This document shows, in pieces, positions 1 through 8,008 of a stretch of 64,000 nucleotides of DNA. Source of the stretch: Sphingomonas sp. IW22 (GTDB lineage: Bacteria; Pseudomonadota; Alphaproteobacteria; Sphingomonadales; Sphingomonadaceae). The notes beneath the pieces were generated by a model. That model saw only the letters and a program-made list of their open reading frames with translations. It was not told the origin of the DNA and did no database searches. Where the stretch lies: assembly GCF_041321155.1 (NCBI RefSeq), contig NZ_JBGGWB010000001.1, positions 1,426,001-1,490,000 on the forward strand. The letters run 5' to 3'. The first letter of the stretch is position 1. Each line of letters begins with the position of its first letter. A program made the translations under genes and the position numbers.

Positions 1-1376
1 AGCGCCGCCATCCGCGTGTCATAACCGGGTTTGCCCGCGTCCGATTCACCCTGATACCAGGCGACGCCCTTCAGCCCGATCGGGCCCAGCGGGGCGATCA
101 TGCCGTTATACAGTGTCGACAGCCCACCATGGCTTTCCCACGGCACCCGCGGTACGTTGACGCCCCCCGGCTGGGTTACGATGCTGTATCGCCAGCCATC
201 GCCGAGCGCGATCGGCGAGCCGCCCGATGGAACAAGCTGTATCGCAGATGCCGGTCCGAACATCCCGCCGGGACCATAGCCGTCGGTGACCGCCGCAACG
301 ACCTGGTTTTCGCCCTTTTTCAGAACCTTGGCAGGGACGGTGTAACGCCGGACATTGCCCCAGCCAAAGCTGGATCCGACCGCGACACCATTCACCCACA
401 CGGTATCCAGCTCGTCGATGCCGCCCAGTTCCAGCACGGCATCGCCCGTCACAGCGTCAAGGGTGAAGGCATTGCGGAACCAGATGGTGGCGTTCAGATC
501 GGCGGTTTCCGGAACACCCCATTCCTCCCACGGGCCAAAGCCGGGCACCGGCTTCCAGTGACGCCGGTCGGGGGCGTGCCACGGCTCCTGCCCCTGTGCG
601 TCGCCCGACAGCTTGCGCCACCACGCGCCCCATCGTTCGGCAAAGCGCGCCACACCGGCAGAGCGATCGCGTTGATACAGGTCGAGCAGCGCAACATCGT
701 CGGCCATGCCGGGCAGTTTCGCGGCATCCACGCCCGCAATCCATGGACGGATCGCGGTGCCGCCCCAGCTTGAATCGATGGCGCCCATCGGCACCTTCTG
801 GTCAGCCTTCAACTGCTTGACCATCAGATAGCAGGCGGCAGAGAATTGCCCGACCGTGTCGGGCCCGGCAGCCGCCCATTGCGGGCGCTGGTCCAGCGGC
901 GTTTCAGGTGAAAAGGCGACACGCTGCTCCATGCTGAGCAACCGGATTTGCGGATCGGCAGAGCCGCGCACGATACCCGTTCCGTTCAGCGTCGAGCGGG
1001 TTTCATATTCCATGTTCGACTGGCCCGAACACAGCCAGACATCACCGATCAGCAAGTCATCAAGACTTGCCGCCGCCCCGTCAGCACCCGTGACCGTCAG
1101 ACGATACGGGCCGCCCGCCGACATCGCCGGCAGCGTCGCGCGCCACCGTCCATCCCGGCCCGCCTTTGCCCGAACGTTGCGATCACCAAGGACGATGGTC
1201 AGCGCCTCACCCGGATCGGCACGGCCGGTGACGATGATCGGGCGGTCGCGCTGGATCACGGCGTGCGCGCTCATCGGCGTTTCGATCACCGGCTGCGCGG
1301 CGGCGGCACCCGCCATCATCACCGCGACAATCGCCATCCCTGTCGCCCGGCTCAGTCTGCGCGCAATCCGCCCCAT
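1..1376 (-). CDS. Sialate O-acetylesterase-like SGNH carbohydrate esterase (3' end outside window)
   Basis: Predicted secreted esterase that removes acetyl groups from sugars; in this hemicellulose locus an acetyl-xylan or acetylated-oligosaccharide role fits better than sialic acid. Seen: signal peptide ending AAAAQ (about residues 13-28), an Ig-like N-terminal segment, the nucleophile block CSGQSNMEYE with Ser about 120, DSSWGGT, a jelly-roll insert (TIWFRNAFTL, WVNGVAVG), then NGMIAPLGPIGLKGVAWYQGESDAG near the window edge. The reading frame is open to base 1, so the C-terminus with the expected Asp/His of the catalytic set is missing because of the window edge, not mutation. The start is the ATG just before the hydrophobic signal. 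A LacI-type operator lies 28 bases upstream, so it probably has its own promoter. Confidence 0.85.
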   Translation of the reverse strand, partial: MGRIARRLSRATGMAIVAVMMAGAAAAQPVIETPMSAHAVIQRDRPIIVTGRADPGEALTIVLGDRNVRAKAGRDGRWRATLPAMSAGGPYRLTVTGADGAAASLDDLLIGDVWLCSGQSNMEYETRSTLNGTGIVRGSADPQIRLLSMEQRVAFSPETPLDQRPQWAAAGPDTVGQFSAACYLMVKQLKADQKVPMGAIDSSWGGTAIRPWIAGVDAAKLPGMADDVALLDLYQRDRSAGVARFAERWGAWWRKLSGDAQGQEPWHAPDRRHWKPVPGFGPWEEWGVPETADLNATIWFRNAFTLDAVTGDAVLELGGIDELDTVWVNGVAVGSSFGWGNVRRYTVPAKVLKKGENQVVAAVTDGYGPGGMFGPASAIQLVPSGGSPIALGDGWRYSIVTQPGGVNVPRVPWESHGGLSTLYNGMIAPLGPIGLKGVAWYQGESDAGKPGYDTRMAA

Positions 1377-1403
1377 GCCAACCTCTCAACCATTGCTGTT
1401 TTT

Positions 1404-1417
1404 TGATACCGCTATCA
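1404..1417. promoter_or_regulatory. LacI-type operator candidate upstream of the esterase
   Basis: The sequence TGATACCGCTATCA has 5-base inverted arms (TGATA/TATCA) around CCGC. Its first ten bases recur, on the other strand, in front of the aldose epimerase at 15464. It lies in the 105-base gap between the halogenase stop and the esterase start, so it could gate the esterase separately from the upstream receptor operon. The regulator is inferred. Confidence 0.5.
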
Positions 1418-1481
1418 TGCGCAGATAGCCGCAACAAGCGCGGCCGGTGGACAGGGGCCGCTCACCGGTTCGGAATAAGCA

Positions 1482-3032
1482 TCATACCGCGCGCAGGCCT
1501 TGCGTACGGATGCGGTCGATCAGGTCGCGATGGCGTGGCAATCCGCCCAGCAGCTTTTCGGTTTGCGTCCGGTTTTCCCGCAAGGCGCGTTGCGCGGCAC
1601 GCATGTCCGCCTCCAGCGCGGTAGGCTCCACCTCGGTCCTGAATCCCATGCCGTACAGGACATATTGATAGCTGGCCGCCGGGAACACCTCTTCCACCCG
1701 GTCAAACTCGTCATGATACCAGGGCGACTGCCAGCGCCACAGGTCCAGCAGGTCGCGCAGCCGGTCGGGCACGCTGTCCATGCGCTGATTGTCGCGCCAG
1801 AACTCGGTATCCTCGCGCTTGGTCAATACATAATGCAGCTTGAGAAAGTCGACGATCCGGCCCCAGCGATAATGGGTGGTTTCGTTGAAACGGCGGGCGA
1901 TGACATCCATCACCTCACGCCGCTGCGGCATCTGTTCGGCGATCAGCTTGGCCGACAATTCGATCAGAACGATCGCCGACGCTTCCAGCGGTTCGAGGAA
2001 CCCGGCGGCCAGTCCGACAGCGACGCAATTGCCCTTCCAGAAGGTTTCGCGGTGGCCAGCCCGGATGGGAATCTTGCGGACCGACAGACCATCGGCGGCA
2101 GGGCCGGCATAGGCGCGCAGTTCCCGCTCCGCCGTCTCGTCATCGACATGGGCGCTGGAATAAACATAACCCATGCCGCGCCGCGTCGGCAGGCCGATGT
2201 CCCAGATCCAGCCCGCCGACTGGGCGGTGGACAGGGTGTGCGACGCGATGGGGCTGTCTTCATGCTCGTGCGGGACCTGCACCGCCATCGCGGTATCGCA
2301 GAACAGCACGTCGTTCAGCGGGCGAAAGGGCACGCCCATCGCCTCACCGATCAACAGCGCCTTGAAACCGGTGCAATCGACGAACAGGTCGCCCTCAATC
2401 GTCCCGGCCTGTTCGGTGTCGAGATGCGCGATATCGCCATTTTCGGCCATTGCCACATGGCGCACATCGGCCAGCACATGGCGCACGCCCAGCTTGGTCG
2501 TGCAATGTCGCATCAGGAAATCGGCGAATTTCCCGGCATCCAGATGGTAGGCGTAATTGGCTACCGCTTCGAATTCGGGCGTGGCAATCGTCTTGGGCGC
2601 AAGGCCGTCGTCGCAGATGCGGCCCTGCGGGCAGACGGCGTCACAGAAACTGTCGGCATCGTCGTTGGCCGCCAGCCAGTGCGGCGCCAGATTCACCTGG
2701 GCAAAGCTTTTGGGCAACATCAGCGGGTGGTAATAGGCGTCGTCGACCGCCCCCGTCGTCCACCGCTGAAACCGCGCGCCTTGTTTGAAGGCGGCATCGC
2801 ATTCGCGGAAAAAATCGGTTTCGCTGACACCGATCTTGGCCAGGGTGGTGCGCAGCGTCGGCCACGTCCCTTCCCCCACGCCGATAATCGCGACGTTGGG
2901 CGATTCGACCAGCGTGACGCTGAACGTCCCGGCGTCGATCCTGCTTTTGTGGCGCGCGGCGATCACGCCCGCGGTTAGCCAACCGGCGGTGCCACCGCCG
3001 ACAATCACGATGTTGCGTACAGGCCCGGCCAT
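1482..3032 (-). CDS. Flavin-dependent halogenase family protein (tryptophan 7-halogenase-like), TonB-receptor associated
   Basis: 516 aa member of the PF04820 family; biochemically known members halogenate aromatic rings using FADH2. Seen: N-terminal FAD motif VGGGTAGW (residues 11-18), GVGEGTWP, a lysine in AAFKQG (residue 83) at the position of the essential Lys79 of PrnA, and FLEPLEASAIV containing the catalytic-type Glu. The WxWxIP signature is changed to WIWDIGLP. The C-terminus carries EEVFPAASYQYVLYGMG, shared with the partial halogenase at 63395-64000 but not with the one at 60165. It follows the TonB receptor on the same strand, past a strong hairpin. The substrate is unknown: a stand-alone secondary-metabolite role is unlikely, because no biosynthetic genes are nearby. 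Confidence 0.85.
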   Translation of the reverse strand: MAGPVRNIVIVGGGTAGWLTAGVIAARHKSRIDAGTFSVTLVESPNVAIIGVGEGTWPTLRTTLAKIGVSETDFFRECDAAFKQGARFQRWTTGAVDDAYYHPLMLPKSFAQVNLAPHWLAANDDADSFCDAVCPQGRICDDGLAPKTIATPEFEAVANYAYHLDAGKFADFLMRHCTTKLGVRHVLADVRHVAMAENGDIAHLDTEQAGTIEGDLFVDCTGFKALLIGEAMGVPFRPLNDVLFCDTAMAVQVPHEHEDSPIASHTLSTAQSAGWIWDIGLPTRRGMGYVYSSAHVDDETAERELRAYAGPAADGLSVRKIPIRAGHRETFWKGNCVAVGLAAGFLEPLEASAIVLIELSAKLIAEQMPQRREVMDVIARRFNETTHYRWGRIVDFLKLHYVLTKREDTEFWRDNQRMDSVPDRLRDLLDLWRWQSPWYHDEFDRVEEVFPAASYQYVLYGMGFRTEVEPTALEADMRAAQRALRENRTQTEKLLGGLPRHRDLIDRIRTQGLRAV

Positions 3033-3045
3033 GCCGTCACTCTAC

Positions 3046-3081
3046 AATAAAGAAGGGGCCGGGAAACATGTTCCCGGCCCC
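3046..3081 (-). terminator. Rho-independent terminator after the TonB receptor gene
   Basis: A perfect 11-base stem (GGGGCCGGGAA and its complement) closes a 5-base loop at 3055-3081. On the minus strand it is followed by TTCTTTATT. It sits 9 bases past the receptor stop and before the halogenase start, so it probably attenuates rather than fully separates the two genes. Confidence 0.8.
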
Positions 3082-3090
3082 AGTAGGGGA

Positions 3091-6063
3091 TCAGAAGCGG
3101 AAGCGAACGCCGCCGGTGAAACGCCGGCCATATGCGAACACATCGAGCAACTGGTTCGAATAGCGACCGTGCGTGCTCTGCGTTTCGTTGAAGACGTTAA
3201 GCGCTTCGACGAACACGCTGTAGTTTTCGGTGATATCCCAGCTCGACGACAGGTCGACCTGGATCGCTTCGTTCACGAACGTCGGCTCGGCACCATAGAT
3301 CGAGTTGTTCTGCGCCTGACCGAACTGCGACAGATACTTGTCGCGCCAGTTGACCGCAGCACGGATCTGGAACCCGTTCTTGTCGTAGAAGCCGACGAAG
3401 TTGGCCGAGTTGGCCAGACCCGTCACGGCGAAGCCGCTGGTCGACAGGTCGGTCTCATCATACGGCTTGTTCGTGTTCACGAACGTGGCGTTGGCGTTGA
3501 AGCCGAAGCCCGAGTCGCCGAACACCTGCTGCCATGCCAGCTCGACACCGCGAACCGTTGCTTCCGGACCGTTCACGCGTGCCGAGACGGTGAACTGCGC
3601 CGGCTGACCGGTGGTGGGGTCGATGACGTCGTTGATCGTCTGGCGCGTGGTACCCGCGACGACGAAGTTCGACACGTTCTTCAGGAACACGTTCACGGCC
3701 GCATAGGAGTTGCGGGCGTAATACCATTCCACCGCCGCGTCGAAATTGTCGGCCAGGTACGGACGAAGCGCCGGGTTGCCGCCGGTCGCGGTCAGCGCGC
3801 CGACGCGCTGGCCAGCACCGACGTTCAGCACCGGCGTCAGCGTGTTGAGCGCCGGACGCGTCAGCGTGCGCGAAGCGTCGAAGCGGATATGCAGGTTGTC
3901 GGTCACTTCCAGCTTCATGTCGATGCTGGGCAGCAGATAGGAATAGCTGCTGCTCGTGCTGATCGGCTGCGTCGGGCTGAACGCCAGCGTCAGCAGCGTC
4001 GGGTCAGCCGTGCTGCCCGTGATCGATACCGGCACGCGACCCACGCCCGTCGAGGTCAGGTTGGTATTTTCCTGACGCAGACCGGCGTTGAACCGGAACG
4101 GCATGCTGGCGATTTCGGTGTTGAAGTCGACCCGCACGAACGCGGCCCACGTCTTTTCCAGAATGTCCTGTACGCTGCCCGGATCGAGCGCGAGGTCAAG
4201 CGTCCCGCGATAGCCGAGCAGACCGTCGCTGCCGGCCGGGTTGGGATAGTTGAAGCCCGGCACGTTCTGGGCATAGGGATTACCCAGGCCTTCCAGGAAA
4301 CGCTGATACGAACGCGGATCGTACATCAGCAGCGGCGACGGGAGCGAACCGGAGAAACCGGGGATCCAGTTTCCGGTGTCGATGGTGCCGGTGTACAGGC
4401 TGGTCGGGATCGGAACGCCGGTGGTGCGGCCCGATGCGCCGCCGTAACCGGCATAGGCCTGCCAGAAGTTGTTCACGAAGGTGTTGCGGTTCTCAAGCTG
4501 GAACCGGTCCTCCATGTACATGCCGCCCGCGCGGATCTTCAGGTCGTCCTGTTCCCAGGCGACGCTGCCGCGCAGCTGCTTGATCTCGTCGCGGTTGAAC
4601 TGCGTCGAGCGGACGGTCACGTGCGAGCCGATGATCGACGGATCGATCCAGCGCGACTGATCGCCGGCCGGGCCGAAGGTGGTGAAGACCGGGAAGCTGT
4701 TGCGGCTGTCGCCGGTCACCTGAACGCCCAGCGTCGTACCCAGCGCACCACCATAACCGATGTCGCCGTTTTCGTCGCCGATGCGGCCGTCCGGGTTCTG
4801 CTTGCTGAGCGAGTAGGCGCCGTCCAGCTCGAACTTCAGATTTTCGGTCGCATCCCACTTCAGGTTGATGCCCGCCTGGTTGGTTTCACGCAGCTGGCTT
4901 TGACGGCCCGACACGAAGTCGGTCGGCGTACCAGCCTGGGTGAAGTCGACGACCGTGCCGTTCTCGTCACGCTCGACGTTACGCAGGTCGCCCTGGTTGA
5001 ACCACACGCCGAAACCATAAATGTCGGTATTGACCGTCTGGCGCGAATAATTGTCGTCGATGGTCAGCAGCAGGTTATCCGACATCTGGAACTGCAGCGC
5101 CAGGCGGGCGTCCAGACGCTCGTCCTTGGTATAGCGCTGGTCGGCGCCATATTGCTGCTGGTACCAGCTGGTCAGCGACCGGATTTCGTCCGCGTTGCGG
5201 TTTGCGGTACCGCGCGCGCTGGGACGGCAGACGGTCGCGTTCGAACCCGCGATCTGGCACGGTGCCAGCTCGGCACCCTGCCAGCCCGACACGAACACGC
5301 GATTGGTCTGGGTGTCGCGACGGGTATAGACCGCGCTGCCCAGAATACCGATCGTGTCGTTGGCGAAGGTCTTGCTGTACAGCGCGCCGACGGTGGGGAC
5401 GAGCGTTTCTGAATCATCCTGATACGACCCGCTGGCCGAGATCGCGATCCGCTCACCCATCTTGTCGAAGGGCTTGGGATAGCTGATGTTGACCGTCGCA
5501 CCGATCGAGCTGGACGACAGCGTCACGTCGGGCGTCTTGTATACGGCCAGCTGACCCACGAAATCCGAGCCGACCGTGGTGAAGTCGACCGAACGACCAC
5601 CAGCCGAGGTCGCAAGGCGACGGCCGTCGACCAGCGTTTCGTTGAAGTCGCCGCCGAAACCACGAACGGTGATGCCCTGCGGCTCACCACGTGCGCCCGA
5701 ACGGTTGATCGACACGCCCGGCAGACGCTGCAGCGAAGCGGCGACGTTCGAATCGGGGAACTTGCCGATGTCTTCAGCCGAAATCACGTCGACCACACCC
5801 GGCGAGGTACGCTTGATATCCAGGTTGCGCTGAAGCGAGCCACGGATACCGGTGACGATGATGTCCTGGGTCGCTGCTGCGTCCGCGCTGGGAACTGCAT
5901 TGCCCTCAGCCGGAGCCGTATTTTCACCAGCCGCGTTCTGGTCCTGGGCCATGGCGGGCGTCGCAAGGGCGATCGCGGCCAGGCTGGCGCTACCGGTCAA
6001 CAGGCAACGCAGCGCGCCGCCATTGATACCGGTAACAAAATTATTGCGGAAAACCCCCTTCAT
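3091..6063 (-). CDS. TonB-dependent outer-membrane receptor (Oar/CirA-like)
   Basis: 990 aa. Outer-membrane transporter probably importing a plant oligosaccharide by TonB energy. The start was set at 6063, where GGGAGAGGAG lies 4 bases before ATG and gives a signal peptide ending ATPAMAQ; longer forms add a non-signal leader. Seen: a short Ala/Glu-rich linker, TonB-box-like DIIVTG followed by GSLQRNLDIKR, a plug domain with PDSNVAASLQRLPGVSINR and ITVRGFGGDFNETLVDGRR, a long beta-barrel region, and the terminal barrel signature FTGGVRFRF ending in Phe. Divergent from sapC/cupin and followed by the halogenase. This linkage is typical of Caulobacter and Sphingomonas carbohydrate loci. The exact ligand cannot be read from sequence; xylan or arabinan fragments are inferred from the neighbours. 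Confidence 0.92.
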   Translation of the reverse strand: MKGVFRNNFVTGINGGALRCLLTGSASLAAIALATPAMAQDQNAAGENTAPAEGNAVPSADAAATQDIIVTGIRGSLQRNLDIKRTSPGVVDVISAEDIGKFPDSNVAASLQRLPGVSINRSGARGEPQGITVRGFGGDFNETLVDGRRLATSAGGRSVDFTTVGSDFVGQLAVYKTPDVTLSSSSIGATVNISYPKPFDKMGERIAISASGSYQDDSETLVPTVGALYSKTFANDTIGILGSAVYTRRDTQTNRVFVSGWQGAELAPCQIAGSNATVCRPSARGTANRNADEIRSLTSWYQQQYGADQRYTKDERLDARLALQFQMSDNLLLTIDDNYSRQTVNTDIYGFGVWFNQGDLRNVERDENGTVVDFTQAGTPTDFVSGRQSQLRETNQAGINLKWDATENLKFELDGAYSLSKQNPDGRIGDENGDIGYGGALGTTLGVQVTGDSRNSFPVFTTFGPAGDQSRWIDPSIIGSHVTVRSTQFNRDEIKQLRGSVAWEQDDLKIRAGGMYMEDRFQLENRNTFVNNFWQAYAGYGGASGRTTGVPIPTSLYTGTIDTGNWIPGFSGSLPSPLLMYDPRSYQRFLEGLGNPYAQNVPGFNYPNPAGSDGLLGYRGTLDLALDPGSVQDILEKTWAAFVRVDFNTEIASMPFRFNAGLRQENTNLTSTGVGRVPVSITGSTADPTLLTLAFSPTQPISTSSSYSYLLPSIDMKLEVTDNLHIRFDASRTLTRPALNTLTPVLNVGAGQRVGALTATGGNPALRPYLADNFDAAVEWYYARNSYAAVNVFLKNVSNFVVAGTTRQTINDVIDPTTGQPAQFTVSARVNGPEATVRGVELAWQQVFGDSGFGFNANATFVNTNKPYDETDLSTSGFAVTGLANSANFVGFYDKNGFQIRAAVNWRDKYLSQFGQAQNNSIYGAEPTFVNEAIQVDLSSSWDITENYSVFVEALNVFNETQSTHGRYSNQLLDVFAYGRRFTGGVRFRF

Positions 6064-6175
6064 AAAGCTCCTCTCCCGTCCACTCGGTTCTTTCAAATTG
6101 GCCGCTTGAATAACGGTCCAACCTGACCCGTGACCGGACATACCGGCCGTCGTGCTCACCCGTCATGGTTTGACG

Positions 6176-6189
6176 TGGTAGCGGTATCC
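6176..6189. promoter_or_regulatory. LacI-type operator candidate in the divergent receptor/SapC promoter region
   Basis: The 223-base gap 6064-6286 separates the receptor (minus) and SapC (plus). It holds TGGTAGCGGTATCC, which matches the motif TGNTANCGNTATCM seen at 1404, 11210 and 15464 (the last as its complement). Its position allows control of both transcripts. No other gene-like content is visible in the gap. Confidence 0.5.
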
Positions 6190-6286
6190 GTATCTCGTTT
6201 TTCGGCTGGCGACAATCGCATTTGTCGGGCTACATCGTGACTGTTGCAAACCGGCCACGGACCGGGGGCAGGAGGGGAAAGCGCCG

Positions 6287-6976
6287 ATGACGGCCAGTCA
6301 GATCGAACTATTGAACGCCGGCGACCACGGCGCGCTCACGCTGGGCGCGCTGACGGGGGCGCCACCGCATTTCGTGCAGATCGTGCTCGACGAATTTCCG
6401 GCAGCGGCCAGCCTGTGCCCGATTTTCCTGACCAAATCGCCGCAGACCGGGGATTTCTATGTCGGGGCGATGCTGGGCTTCAAACCCGAAGAGCCCGTGC
6501 TGGTCGACAATGCGGAGCGCAGTGGCTTGTTCGAACCGCTCGACTGGGCACGCCGCGGTTTTTACCTGTCGGGCGAAGATGTCGCCGTGAACGTCAACGA
6601 TCCCCGCTTTTCCGATCCCGACGGCGAGCCGATGTTCGAGCGCGACGGCCGACCCACCCAGCCGCTCGGCACGATGATCCGCAATCTTGGCCGGTTACAG
6701 GCAGGGCTTGATTGGACCGGCAAGTTCATCGACGCGATGCTGCAACATCGGCTGGTCGAGCCGATCGACGTCTCGCTCGATTTCGACGATGGGGAGCGCC
6801 TGAACCTGGCGGGCCTTTATACCATCAGCCTCGATTCGCTGGGGGAGCTGGACGATGCGGCCGCCCTTTCGCTGTTCCGCGCAGGACAGCTTCAGGCGGC
6901 CTATATCATGTCTCAGTCGCTGCGACAGGTCGGGCGGCTGGCCCGGCGCCGCAACCAGCGGCTGGCAGCAGGATGA
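6287..6976 (+). CDS. SapC family protein
   Basis: 229 aa, PF07277-type. The name comes from a Campylobacter S-layer gene cluster; the biochemical function is not established. Seen: no signal peptide; conserved HFVQIVLDEFPAAASLCPIFLTKSPQTG, AMLGFKPEEP and LYTISLDSLGELDD segments; a C-terminal helix rich in Arg. A strong GGAGGGGAAA precedes the ATG. The stop overlaps the next start (ATGA), so SapC and the cupin protein are translationally coupled. A second SapC of similar length lies at 62685, again fused by overlap to a cupin gene, which argues that the two proteins work together. SapC proteins recur with halogenases and TonB receptors in related genomes (family knowledge). Confidence 0.85.
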   Translation: MTASQIELLNAGDHGALTLGALTGAPPHFVQIVLDEFPAAASLCPIFLTKSPQTGDFYVGAMLGFKPEEPVLVDNAERSGLFEPLDWARRGFYLSGEDVAVNVNDPRFSDPDGEPMFERDGRPTQPLGTMIRNLGRLQAGLDWTGKFIDAMLQHRLVEPIDVSLDFDDGERLNLAGLYTISLDSLGELDDAAALSLFRAGQLQAAYIMSQSLRQVGRLARRRNQRLAAG

Positions 6977-7989
6977 CGAGCACGGTCGACGCCATCGACG
7001 CGACAGCGGTCGGCGATGCATCGGCCTTTTTCGAGCAGGTGGTGCTTGCCTGCAAACCGCTGATCCTGCGCGGTGCGTGCCGCGACTGGCCGGTGCTGAC
7101 GGCCGCGCGCCAATCGGATGCACGGTTGTTCGAATATCTGAACGCCTCGGCCAGCGAGCGCGCGGCGGAGGCGTTTGCCGGCGATGCCGGGATCGCCGGC
7201 CGCTATCATTATGCAGAGGGTCTGGACGGTTTCAATTTCGAACGGCGCACGCTGCCTGTTCGTGATGCGCTGGCCGCTGTCGCCGAATGTGCCGCCGCGG
7301 GGGATCGCGGCGACCTGTATCTCGGCTCGCTACCCGCGGACAGCTATTTCCCCGACTTCGCCGCCGCCAACATGCTGCCCTGGCTGCCGCCAAAGGTGGG
7401 CCCGCGCCTGTGGGTCGGCACCGCATCGACCGTCGCCTGTCATTATGATCGTTTCGACAATGTCGCTTGCTGCATCGCGGGCGAGCGCCGCTTCACGCTG
7501 TTTCCGCCAGATGCAATCGGCGACCTGTATGTCGGACCGATCGACCACACCATGGCGGGGCAGCCCGTCGGTCTGGCCGTGGGATCGGCACCCGGCGATC
7601 CGCGCTATCCCCGTTTCGAAGCATGGCGCGACGATGCGCTGATTGCCGATCTGGCGCCTGGCGACGCGCTGTATATGCCCAAGCTGTGGTGGCATCAGGT
7701 GGAAGCGCGCGGGCGGGTGAACCTGTTGGTCAATTACTGGTGGGACGCCTTTGCCGCCGGGCCTGATTCGCCCTTTACGGCGATGATGCTTGCAATGGCC
7801 ACGCTGGCTGAGCGGCCGGCGGGCGAGCGCGCGGCGTGGCGCGCCTTTTTCGACCATTATGTGTTCCGGCCTGAGCGTCACCCGCTGGAGCATCTGCCGC
7901 CCGAACGGCACGGCATATTGGGGCCACTGGACCAGAATCGCGGACGCATCCGCGCGATGGTGATGCAATGGCTGCGCGGCGGACGCTAA
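6973..7989 (+). CDS. Cupin-like / JmjC-type Fe(II) and 2-oxoglutarate oxygenase candidate
   Basis: 338 aa, cupin_8 (PF13621) type. Probable cytosolic hydroxylase of a protein or small-molecule target; target unknown. Seen: LILRGACRDWPVL near the N-terminus (typical family entry), the metal motif HYD in ACHYDRFDN with ERRFTLFPP after it, then MPKLWWHQVE supplying the distal His, and VNYWWD. Together these give an intact HxD...H facial triad. The start is the ATG inside the sapC stop (ATGA). The longer upstream reading is not supported, because it runs through sapC in another frame. It has a paralogue at 61667 with HND instead of HYD. Confidence 0.85.
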   Translation: MTSTVDAIDATAVGDASAFFEQVVLACKPLILRGACRDWPVLTAARQSDARLFEYLNASASERAAEAFAGDAGIAGRYHYAEGLDGFNFERRTLPVRDALAAVAECAAAGDRGDLYLGSLPADSYFPDFAAANMLPWLPPKVGPRLWVGTASTVACHYDRFDNVACCIAGERRFTLFPPDAIGDLYVGPIDHTMAGQPVGLAVGSAPGDPRYPRFEAWRDDALIADLAPGDALYMPKLWWHQVEARGRVNLLVNYWWDAFAAGPDSPFTAMMLAMATLAERPAGERAAWRAFFDHYVFRPERHPLEHLPPERHGILGPLDQNRGRIRAMVMQWLRGGR

Positions 7990-8008
7990 GGCCCGCCGCG
8001 CCAGCGCC

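Noticed and set aside
1443..1468. Stem CCGGTG/CACCGG as a terminator after the first halogenase
   Set aside because: Only 6-base arms, a long loop and no T run; too weak to list as a terminator.
1500..2978. Long plus-strand open frames opposite the halogenase and TonB receptor (e.g. 1500-2978, 2785-5412)
   Set aside because: They are antisense to genes with clear family motifs, are rich in Arg/His/Gln typical of GC-rich shadow frames, and show no recognisable domain.
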